DNA of 64,000 bases from Rhinopithecus roxellana (lineage: Eukaryota; Chordata; Mammalia; Primates; Cercopithecidae): contig NC_044565.1 of assembly GCF_007565055.1 (NCBI RefSeq), positions 38,649,711-38,713,710 on the forward strand, written 5' to 3'. Shown piece by piece: positions 21,245-29,947 of the stretch (positions within the stretch are counted from its first letter, which is position 1; each line of letters begins with the position of its first letter). The position numbers and the translations under genes are program-made. The notes under the pieces were generated by a model, which was given only the letters and a program-made list of their open reading frames with translations, was not told the origin of the DNA and searched no databases.

Positions 21245-22330
21245 TAAGAAACACCTGCAATCAGGACCTTCTCCAACTTGGATAAGTACACCCAAATTTC
21301 CAACACAAAAGCTTGGATGTCAGTCTAGACCTTTTCTTCTCCCTCATCCCCATCTTGCTCAAATCCCCAATTGAAATGACCACCAAATCCTACCCACTTT
21401 GTGTTCTGAGTGTTCCTCCAGTTAATTCTCTCCATTCCTTTGCCACTACCTAGTCCTAACCTTTTGTCTCCCCTTATTTATTAAAATAGCTACCCTAATA
21501 TTGCTACTTCCAGTCATCCTTTAACTATGATCCTCAGTCTACATTGTAGTCCTGGTGATTTTCCTAATGGCAAACCTAATGTCTCTTCTCAAAATCTTTC
21601 ACTATGTTCCTATCACCTACAGAATAATACCCAAATCATTTATTAACAGCACATAACTTTACATGCTTTCAGTCCTGCCTGACTCTCAAACCTCACATCT
21701 CACTGCATGCCCGCCAATCCTACACTTTAAACCCCATTTATATCAAACTATAATACTTGAATTTCCAGCACATCCCATGCTAGGTAAGCCTCCAGGCTTC
21801 TGCATAGGTTGTTGCTTCAGTCCAGAATGTCTTTCACTTCTTCCCCCTTGACTTCCTGGACAACAACTATGAATCTTTCAAAACTCAGCTCAGCTACTAG
21901 GAAGCCATCCCAACAACTCATCCTCTACCCTTAAAGGATTGACTGTTTTTCCCTCTGCTACCTCTGTACATCATAATGGCATCTATTAGGCACTATGTCC
22001 CTGACACTGTTCCAAGCATTTTACATGTATTAACTCATTTAATCTTCACAATTACCCTCCCTATGAAGTGGCACCATTATGACCTTTATGGCTATGGAAA
22101 CTTGAATCACAGAGAAGTTAAATAATCTGTCCTCAAAGATACTCAACTGGATGAAGACAGATTAAAATCCTTATGTCATACATATTTATACTACTGCATC
22201 TCTCACAGTGAATTTATTCATGTGACTCTTACACTGAACTGTACACTCCTTGAGGACAGGGATTATGTCATATTCTACTCTAAATCCACAGTACCTGGTA
22301 TAAAGTAGGTAACGAGTGCATGCATTTCTC
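21245..22330 (+). mobile_element. Second L2 LINE 3' end, interrupted by MIR
   Basis: L2 text at 21245-21970 is followed, after the MIR, by the L2 3' end at 22195-22320: ACTGTACACTCCTTGAGGACAGGGATTATG ... AGTACCTGGTATAAAGTAGG. Confidence 0.75.
21972..22150 (+). mobile_element. MIR SINE
   Basis: Sense MIR core with GACACTGTTCCAAGCATTTT, TTAACTCATTTAATCTTCAC and GAGAAGTTAAATAA, lying between two L2 pieces. Confidence 0.85.
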
Positions 22331-23317
22331 AAACTGATTTTAAAATAATATTCCTAACAAGTTGAAGAGAAAAGCATTCAGAAACTAGTTCCAAATAAAT
22401 ATTCAAATATGCTATAAGAGTTCTAGAATAGAGCAAGCTATGTTTTTAATCTAATAAAAAGGATGTTAAAAAGAAAGGTTATTACAGACCTGAATTACAG
22501 TCCTTGTGGACAAAGAAATGGGCTTATTTTGCAATTAAGTCCATTACTGCATAATCACTGCAGTAAATCAAGGCCCAAACGACCATTTGCTTAAAATTAA
22601 CTTTTTTATCTCACTAAATAAAAAAATTTTGTTGTTTATCATTCAGGGCAATGGAAAGAAAGCCCTATATTTACTCTTCTCAAGTGGAAAGAAGCCAATC
22701 ACAGACCAGCACTACTAATTGCTTCCTTTAATCTGGCCAAGAAATGTATCCCATTAGGCAATTAAAATAAAATACAGTTGCCTGAGTAAGCATTTAACAA
22801 AAGAATTTCTAAGGTTTTGTGGATGGCATTCCATTAATCAAATAATGAAAAATTCTTTATCCTAAGCAAGGAAAAATGAAAAAACAAGAAAAAAATAGAT
22901 TACCATCACCCCACAAGAATATAGACTTCTATATTAAAACTCAATTCAGTCATATGCCTATGTTATATTAAAGCATATGCATACATGCTCACAATATTTC
23001 AGTAGCCATTCTTTGTCTTCTTAAAATTACAAAAATCAAAGTTATTTTAACACTAATGATGAATAACCTCAAAACCAAATGTACTGTATTTAGTGTGCTC
23101 TCACAGTTACAGTCCTCTGAGCCATACTGAAGCGCAGTAATTAAAATCCACAGGGATGATACTAGCTGCAACTGTGCACAGCACAGTACTTGTTAAGAGT
23201 TATCTGCACCCCACCCAGCTTCTACACACTAGTGCACCATAGAAAGGTAAATAAACTATCAGAAGACCCAGAGTTTAGGCCACAGCACAGCAAACTCTAC
23301 CTCCACGTACATCTTAC
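22331..23317 (-). other. EHBP1: EHBP1 intron adjacent to the first coding exon
   Basis: I recognise no repeat. The donor lies at its right end. Confidence 0.6.
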
Positions 23318-23421
23318 CATTTCTTCGTACACTCAACCATCAGTTCCTGGTAGGAGGCCACAAACTGGAACTTGGATGCATGTTTTCCCACACGCTGCAG
23401 TCTCTTCCAAACTGAAGCCAT
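23318..23421 (-). CDS. EHBP1: EHBP1 first coding exon, residues 1-34 plus 2 nt of codon 35
   Basis: The encoded start, MASVWKRLQRVGKHASKFQF, then VASYQELMVECTKK plus TG of a Trp codon, is the N-terminus of EHBP1. It begins the N-terminal C2 domain, which binds phosphoinositide membranes. The paralogue EHBP1L1 differs at several of these residues, so EHBP1 is preferred. EHBP1 links EHD1/EHD2 endocytic-recycling ATPases (through NPF motifs) and Rab8/Rab10 (through its C-terminal bMERB domain) to actin (through a calponin-homology domain). Those later domains are outside this window. The start ATG at 23421-23419 has A at -3 and G at +4, a good Kozak context. Splicing is in phase 2. About 1,200 residues remain downstream. 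Confidence 0.93.
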
Positions 23422-23471
23422 GATGATCAGTCAAGACACCGGAGCAGTTCTGGGTTAGCAATACAGCAGCT

Positions 23472-23510
23472 TTAATAATGCAGAGGGTCCAAAGCAAAGG
23501 AACTTTGCAT
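23472..23510 (-). other. Upstream ORF 4 (MQSSFALDPLHY, stop) in EHBP1 leader
   Basis: A thirteen-codon ORF including stop. Its stop lies 50 nt before the main ATG, a short distance for reinitiation. Confidence 0.7.
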
Positions 23511-23531
23511 GTATGTCTTTTAAAAACTCAA

Positions 23532-23561
23532 CTACAACTCGAAAAGATGCTTGGGGTCCAT
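23532..23561 (-). other. Upstream ORF 3 (MDPKHLFEL, stop) in EHBP1 leader
   Basis: A ten-codon ORF including stop, with G at +4. Confidence 0.7.
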
Positions 23562-23577
23562 AAGTCTTCTCCCTGTT

Positions 23578-23595
23578 TCACAGGGTAAATTCCAT
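23578..23595 (-). other. Upstream ORF 2 (MEFTL, stop) in EHBP1 leader
   Basis: A six-codon ORF including stop, with an A at -3 and G at +4 (AAGATGG), so its start context is good. Confidence 0.7.
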
Positions 23596-23661
23596 CTTAG
23601 ATGAATGGCCCAGTCAAGAACACTATGATATACGTGACAGGATGAGTGGGAGGGGGTTCCC

Positions 23662-23679
23662 TCATGGAGACATCACCAT
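23662..23679 (-). other. Upstream ORF 1 (MVMSP, stop) in EHBP1 leader
   Basis: ATG GTG ATG TCT CCA TGA on the minus strand, ending well before the main start. A second ATG lies inside it in the same frame. Confidence 0.7.
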
Positions 23680-23713
23680 GCCACCTCAGGGGCTATATGT
23701 GTATTCTGGAGGA

Positions 23714-24419
23714 CTGAAAAGCAAAACAAAGACAAAAAGAGAAAGAATATGAGGAAAGAATCATTAGAAGTGACTAACCACCCATGTTAAATAACGCTGC
23801 AAAAGACCATCCCAGTTCTCTGCTTGTCTTTTAAACAATGAAACAAAACACCGACCTCAAAAGCCAGGTACATCAAGGATGCAAGACACCAAGGAAGAAA
23901 TTACAATTCACACCGAAGACGTGGAGCGACACATCAGGTAGTCAGCATCAACAACAATCCAGAGAGATGGTAACTCGGGGCCCTACCTCCCCCTGTTAGC
24001 ATCACAGAAGGGCGAGCAGAGCGGGAAAGTCTAGGGATGCTGTTTAATGTCCACCGCCAGTCAGAGGGAGGAGTGGAGTATTTTTAATAAACTTTATTTT
24101 TCAGCCGATAATTAATAGCCTCAAGTCCGACAATATGTGCTTAGAATAAATTAGGGAGCCAGGAGGAATGCTGTTTTTCAGTCGGAGGGAGGAAATGGAT
24201 GGGAAACGAGGAGTGGAGGGAAATCTCCAGGCAGAGAGAGGGCAATGTCCCGGCTCCAGGCCACTTGGGCTCCTTCGCTGCCAACCAGAGGGAAATGGAA
24301 ACTCCTGCCTGGGCGTGAAGCAATGACCAGCGGGGCAAGTGGACTGTGCAGGGTGCGGTGCCTCCCTCCCCCATCCTCAGGGGAACAGTCCGCCAGAGCC
24401 CAGTCTCCTCACGCACAGA
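23714..24419 (-). other. EHBP1: Probable EHBP1 intron 1
   Basis: It lies between the CpG island and the acceptor at 23714. No repeat or other exon is recognised. Its right end depends on which first-exon donor is used. Confidence 0.55.
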
Positions 24420-24616
24420 GCTCAGACCCCTGCCCCCCAGCGGAGGCAGGCGGTGGCTCGTCCGCGGTCCCTGTCACCCAGGCGATACCAGAAGACCCCA
24501 GCCCGGACCCCAAGCCCTGAGCCCGCCGCTCGTCCACTCCTGCCCCCTCCTCACACCTCTAATCCCGCTGTCGGGTTGAGTCTGGCCCCGTTCCCTTCTC
24601 AGAGGCGCTCCTCCGT

Positions 24617-24650
24617 CGCTGCCGCAGCAGCAGCCGCCGCCGCCGCCACC
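24617..24650 (-). repeat. GCN trinucleotide repeat in the CpG island
   Basis: On the minus strand, GGTGGCGGCGGCGGCGGC then GCTGCTGCTGCGGC. It lies inside an ATG-started frame (24661 to 24599) reading MEDSV, ten alanines, TEERL, stop. If this stretch is in exon 1, it is an upstream ORF and not part of EHBP1. Confidence 0.7.
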
Positions 24651-24940
24651 GAGTCCTCCATCCCCGCCGGAGCCACATGGAACAGCCAAGCCAGCCACGG
24701 CGCTCGCGGGAGCCGGGATCTGCAGCCCCTCAGGCGGACGGCGCCCCTCACGCCCGCCCCCTCCCTGACGGATCGCCCCGCGACCGTCCCCCACCCTATC
24801 AAACCCTGCCAGAGCCGCCGCTCAGCGCCCAGCACCCCCTCCCCCGCCTTCCTCCTCTGCCACCATCATCATTACCTCCCCCGCCGCACCTCTCACACTA
24901 ACCCTACCCACCGCAGCTGAACCTCCACCGCCCCGCCGCC

Positions 24941-24945
24941 ATTGG
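24941..24945 (-). promoter_or_regulatory. CCAAT box (NF-Y type) 1
   Basis: ATTGG on the plus strand, CCAAT on the minus strand, in a GCCGCCATTGGCCGGG context within the CpG island. Confidence 0.6.
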
Positions 24946-25007
24946 CCGGGTCCCGCGCGTGCCCCGCCCACCTCGGCGGCCGGGTCTTAGAGCGGCTGGG
25001 GAGCCTG

Positions 25008-25012
25008 ATTGG
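25008..25012 (-). promoter_or_regulatory. CCAAT box (NF-Y type) 2
   Basis: CTGATTGGTAG on the plus strand; the minus strand reads CCAATCAG, the favoured NF-Y core. Confidence 0.65.
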
Positions 25013-25154
25013 TAGAACTGCCTGCCCATCAAAGGGGCTCCACCTTCCCCTTGCTTGGGAGGTGGTTTTTCTCCAAGCCGGAATGCGACGCACAGGCAAC
25101 CTTTTTGTAAAAAAAAAAAGGAACCGACTAAGGACGATCCCGCCCGTTCTTCTG

Positions 25155-25159
25155 ATTGG
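25155..25159 (-). promoter_or_regulatory. CCAAT box (NF-Y type) 3
   Basis: CTGATTGGC on the plus strand gives GCCAATCAG on the minus strand, again the favoured core, 147 nt further upstream. Confidence 0.65.
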
Positions 25160-25410
25160 CTTCGAGAAGGAAGCGATAGGCGGGAGGAATAGGGAGTGTT
25201 TATAGTGAACTGGAAGGTGATTGTAGAAGGTGGCTGTCCGTCAAAGGCGCCGCCGGTGCCGGGCTGGGTTTCTGGACCCTAAGGGTGATTGCAAACCTGG
25301 AGACTGGCTTCGCTGCAGCTGTGGGCAGTGCGGCTGCCTGTGGGTTTCTGTCGTGTTCTCATCTCCGCGAGGACCTGGGCGCGCCCTCTCCTCCGCCACT
25401 GGCAACTAGG

Positions 25411-27248
25411 GTTTTTGCGCATACAGTCTTTATTTTACCAATTCCTCCTGGGATCTTACCTGACAACCTGAAGTAATGACCCTGTCAGCCACCCCCCCTC
25501 AACCCGCTCCCCGCCCAACATTGAGTCAACTGGTCTTCAAGGGGATTGATCAGCTGAGCTAGACACAAAATGTGTACAGTACAATTTGTTCTTGTTCGGA
25601 GTCTTCACATTTCTTTGAATCTTGGTTTCTCCTCTTCGCTGTCGGACTCTTTTGCCCCCAGTGAGAACTGTAGATGGATTTGGGAACAGCTAGCGTACAA
25701 AAAGGGTGGTCAAAGGCAAAAAGGAGGAGGCAGAGTGAGGGCAGGAACACTTAATCTTGTTAAAAGAGCCAAGGGCCCTTTTGAGAATATGAAAGCTACA
25801 GATACTTTCTCAAGGGGGAAAAAGTGTCCTGTCTCAAAACACAAAAATTTGTTTTCAGTTTTAGATGGTTCACAGACCTCTGGCGTAGAGAAACAGGACA
25901 AAGAATGAAACCTCAGGGGAATCCTAGCATTTAAGGAATAAGCAGAGTAAAATGGGAAAGAGACTGAGAAGGAATAATCAGAGAAGTAGGCGCATCAGCA
26001 AGCAATGGGCAGACAGTTTGGGGAGAAAAAGAGAGGCAAGCTAACAAAAAGAAAGGAAGCGGGATAGGCTCTGGAAACAAGGATCATTCAATCTTACGAA
26101 AGTTGGAAAGCAGGGTTCATGGACAAAGCAGCTTGAAAGGTGTTAGGGTCCAGGGAGGATTCTTTCAGGGACAGGGAGAGCAGTGATGAGTGAGAATTGA
26201 GTCCATCTATAGACACTGGGGGCCAAGACAAAGTGGAGAGACATGTTGAAGAATCAAGAGAGATAGGGAGACAGACGGAAGGCTTGAATCCAGTATCTAA
26301 TTCAATTTCCACTTTCAATAAAGAAAGTGATCTAATAATACAAGAGCACAGTGTGCATTTTACAGAAAAGAGCATAGTTATCGCTTATTTTGCTAGTCAA
26401 TTCTAAAATGTTACAATAATCGTAATAATCATATTGATTCTTATTTTGTATTAAGAGTTCTCTGATGTCCTTCCTGAGTGGTTTACGAAGTCACTACAAC
26501 CTATAGCCGTTATGATCTCATATAATAATATATTCTGCATCATTAATAGGCTTTAAGTGTGTGGAGTTCTTTAATGGCTAATTTGTAGAAATGGTCATAA
26601 ATTATTTTCGTCCAAGTTACCCTTCAGAAACAATCCACATGATGATCAGAAGGTTTTTGTACCCTATTTATTACTGTCTTTGTAAGTTCTCAAACTTTCT
26701 CATGTGGTCATTCTGGTTTTTTTTAAACATGCTTCCCTTACTCAAAAGGGAGAGGGGGAAGAGAGAGAAAAAAAAGAGACTGACTTTTATTATAAAGAAA
26801 TTCTCTTAAAAGTAATGTTTCAAATAGTGTCTTTTAAAAAATAAATAAATAAAGCAGTAGGATCCCTAGGGAATCTTCCTCAAGTTGTGGGAAATTTCAA
26901 GAGACTGATGGTTTCTTACGACAGCTCTTCTTTTTAGGGGAAGTATTTGTCTTGGATGTAAACTCTTATTTTTCCTTCTAGACACCAAGATAGCGAAGAA
27001 GAGATCAAGGTGAGAATAGTTAACTAAATGAGAGAAGGAATCAAGATCAGCTCTTGACACTGTTCTGCCGCTGACCTCATGTTCATAAGCTGTCTCCTGG
27101 AGGCCCTACAGAGCAGCTACTTCTTCCCCCGGTAACATTTTTTTTAAACAACCTGTGTACTAACTAAATTTATTGAAGAATATTAAATATAGAATATGTT
27201 CAGCTCTTTTGAGCTGCTTTGTTGATAGTTATTGAATACCAACTGAGT
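25411..27248. other. Unassigned upstream sequence
   Basis: Low-repeat DNA right of the promoter. I see no reading frame or splice structure that I could assign to a gene. Short open frames (e.g. 25570-25908) have no recognisable protein. Confidence 0.45.
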
Positions 27249-27577
27249 ATTAATCTTTTTTTTTTCTTGAGACAGGGTTTCTCTCTGTTACACAAACTGG
27301 AGTGCAGTTCCCTCATCAAGGCTCACTACAGCCTCAATCACCCAGGCTCAAGCAGTTCTCCCACCTCAACTTCCCGAGTAGCTGGGACTATGGTCGTGTG
27401 CTACCTGGCTAATTTTTTTTTTTTTAAAGGAGCAACTCTATTAACTGATAGGCTATTTTTTTTGTACTTTTTGTATTCACCATGTTGCCCAGGCTGAACT
27501 CCTGAGGTCAAGTGACCTGCCTGCCTCAGCCTTCCAGAGTGCTAGGATTGCAGGCTTGAGCCACTGCTCCCAGCGTG
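27249..27577 (-). mobile_element. Old Alu (J-like) with a 30-bp internal insertion
   Basis: Antisense Alu, diverged. Between CTGGCTAATTTTTT and TTTTGTACTTTTTGTATT, the segment at about 27424-27460 (AAAGGAGCAACTCTATTAAC...) is foreign to Alu. Confidence 0.85.
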
Positions 27578-29139
27578 ATCATATTAAATATTACCAATAG
27601 TACATAAAAGTTACAGTCCCTGTTCTCAAAGAGTTTCAGGAACATGTTCCGTGTGTACACAAGAAAGTAACACAAATTACTAACCTCTCTGAGTCCCAGC
27701 ATGATCCTGTAAAACATAATCATGCCTACCTCTCTGGGATGTTGAGAAAATGGAAGATATGTACATAAAGTATCTGGCACATAGTAAACAGTCAAATGGT
27801 AACTAGTAGCATATGCTATTGTGTTTGGTAGCAAACGTAAGACAGAAAAGAACAAAACAGACCTTCAGGAATACTTGGGCAATACTTAGTGCCAAACATC
27901 ACTACCTCAAGGACTAAAGAGTCTTAAAGAATACATTTAACATTATTTATCTCCCATTAATTCAATTGGTACCAAGACTGGAACAGCAATAATTTAGGTG
28001 GACTCAGGATTTTATAATAATTACTAAGAATTCACTTATCCTCAATCCTCATGACCACTCCTTATGTCATATATTAGCTGGGATCTTTTGGCATGCTAGA
28101 AGTTACCTTTTTCTTAAGGTTCCATTTCCCCTATCAACTAACAGGTACCTCCTACTCACCCTTCCACTTCCAGGATTCGTCCACTGTGTCTGCCACCTTC
28201 TAATGCCCTGTTTACTTGGATCTTGATTTATCATCTCCCTCTGTCCCAGGTTTAGTGCAAGTTACATTAATTGTCCTGTCCACTTGACCCAGGTTGTTGA
28301 CTGCAACATGTTTTACCTAACAGAGGATGCAACATTTAAAATAATTTAAATTTTGCCTTTAAATATCATCAAGCTTAAAATGAAGATAGAATACAAAGAA
28401 ATAAGTGGAAACTGGCATTAAAAACTTTAAATCTTCTCTGCCATGACAATTTTGAAAATGACAGAAATTATTTTCAGTGAAACAGCTTTTCTAGTCACTG
28501 CTTCAGAAACTCCCCAAATGGAGATTCAAGACTATGAAATGCAACCATAGGCTTGAATTACTATTATCTTTTCTGGTGATAAAATTCTTATCTTTGGGTT
28601 TTACAGTTATTGCAGTAAAAATTGTCAGAGGTATTATTGCAGGATTTAACCACTAATGGAATTTATCTGTGCCTTATTCCTAGTAATAAGATTTACTCCC
28701 AATAATAACACTGTAGGTTTTTGTATTTTTTTTCCAGTTACCATAGTGGTTATACTATACACAACAATATTACTGCAGTTTTTAACTGCTAATGAAATTG
28801 TTTTAAATCCACAGCAAACAAATTTACTTCCAACAATCCTATAGCAATTTTTATGTCCTTAAAAACTCGCTGTGACAGGCTAATACTTTTAAAATTTTAA
28901 GTGATGATTTCTGTAGTAGTTGTTTTTCCAAGTATTAAATATTTCCTTTCTTGCTACGGCTTTTCTCCTCTTACACCCCACCCCAAGATCCTCAGCATTG
29001 CACTCACCCTCATTTAGGCTGGTCTCTGCTCATTGTTTCAGGAAAGGAATATGACAGAATGTAGAAAAACAAAAATTTTTTTATTGGTTTTTGAGTTTCA
29101 AAAGCCTGGCCCTTTGAGGAATAATGAAATGGAATACAG
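27578..29139. other. Unassigned intergenic sequence
   Basis: No named repeat. Similar texts ATTGCAGGATTTAACCACTAATGGAATT (about 28636) and ACTGCAGTTTTTAACTGCTAATGAAATT (about 28772) may be parts of one unnamed MITE. Confidence 0.35.
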
Positions 29140-29455
29140 TTAGAGACCTGCACTGTTTGCCTCTAGCCACATGTGACTATTGAATACTTGAAACATGGCT
29201 AGGCCAAATTGAGATGGGCTGTAAGTATAACATATACACCAATTTCAGATTTAGTGTGCAGAAAAGATTAATACATTAATAATATTCATATTGATTACAT
29301 ATTGAAATATTCTGGATATATTGGGTTTATTAAATAAAAGACAGTAAAATTAATTTTGCCTGTTCCTTTACTCTTTTTTAATGTGGCTACAGGAAAAATG
29401 TAAATTATATACATGCCTCACGTTATATTCCTATTGGACAGTGCTATTATAGACA
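29140..29455 (+). mobile_element. hAT-Charlie element related to MER5
   Basis: It starts CTGTTTGCCTCTAGCCACATG ... TACTTGAAACATGGCTAGG and ends TTCCTATTGGACAGTGCT. It has longer internal sequence than MER5A, so it is a relative; the exact subfamily is uncertain. Confidence 0.65.
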
Positions 29456-29744
29456 ATAGTAAAGCTTCCTTTCCCAAAGATGAGAAATGAGTTTCCTGGG
29501 CTAGAAGAGAAAGACAAAACTTGGAGGGGATGTAATGAGAGCTGGATGCTAGTGGATTTCTGAGAGCAGGACCTAATCCCCCCCTACTCTGGCACAAGCT
29601 TTGGAGAAGGGCAGCTGAAATGCTGGGATCTATCTATGTTATCTGAGAGCTAATAGACATATTTTTCTCTTTATTAGAGTCCTGGGGAGGTGGCAAGACC
29701 CTTAAGAGAATAAAAAACTTGGTTTTTATCTAGGCCAGGTAAGG

Positions 29745-29947
29745 TTTTGGAGTAGCATAGTCCAGTAGAACTTTCTATGATGAATATCTACACCTGGCTG
29801 TCCCATGGAGTAACCATGAGCCATGTGGAACTATTGGACATGCAAAATGTGGCTAGTGTCACTGAAGAAGTTGAGTTTTAATATTATTTAATTTTAATTT
29901 ATTTATTGGCTACATATGGCTGGTAGCTACCATAATGGACAGTGCAA
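29745..29947 (+). mobile_element. MER5A hAT-Charlie MITE
   Basis: GTCCAGTAGAACTTTCTATG ... AATGTGGCTAGTGTCACTG ... ATGGCTGGTAGCTACC ... ATGGACAGTGC, a close match to the 10.0-kb copy. Confidence 0.9.

Larger units (their letters stand above)
1..23317 (-). other. EHBP1: EHBP1 intron 3' of the first coding exon (5' part)
   Basis: A strong donor (G then GTAAG, GT at 23317-23316 read on the minus strand) ends the first coding exon. No further EHBP1 coding sequence appears down to position 1, so the next exon lies outside the window. The intron is filled with repeats and two processed retrocopies, listed separately. That the whole stretch is intron is inference from the absence of the next EHBP1 codons. 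Confidence 0.8.
23318..23713 (-). other. EHBP1: EHBP1 exon with start codon and 292-nt 5' leader
   Basis: Read on the minus strand, a pyrimidine-rich tract ending CTTTTCAG (AG at 23715-23714) is a strong acceptor, and G|GTAAG at 23318/23317 is a strong donor. The exon holds 292 nt of leader and 104 nt of coding sequence. The leader contains four complete short upstream ORFs, listed separately. The exon ends are predicted from splice signals and the fit to the protein. Confidence 0.88.
24420..25410 (-). promoter_or_regulatory. EHBP1: CpG-island promoter of EHBP1
   Basis: This is the only CpG-dense, GC-rich stretch in the window. It has GC boxes (CCCCGCCC at 24963, GGCGGG near 25180), three CCAAT boxes in minus orientation and an ETS-like CCGGAA at about 25077. 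It lies just upstream of the first coding exon and contains no TATA-like box that I trust. The first exon probably starts between about 24,600 and 24,940. Minus-strand donors that could end it include GAG|GTAATG at 24876/24875 and GAG|GTGTGA at 24557/24556. I cannot choose between them. CpG density continues to the right, so divergent transcription is possible but not shown. Confidence 0.85.

Noticed and set aside
23561..23713. Possible plus-strand exon after TTCTCCCTGTTTCACAG with an open frame
   Set aside because: The same bases are the EHBP1 leader exon on the minus strand, which has better splice sites and a recognised protein start.
24339..24920. 193-codon plus-strand proline-rich frame
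   Set aside because: A GC-rich CpG island gives long chance frames on both strands; no splice or family support.
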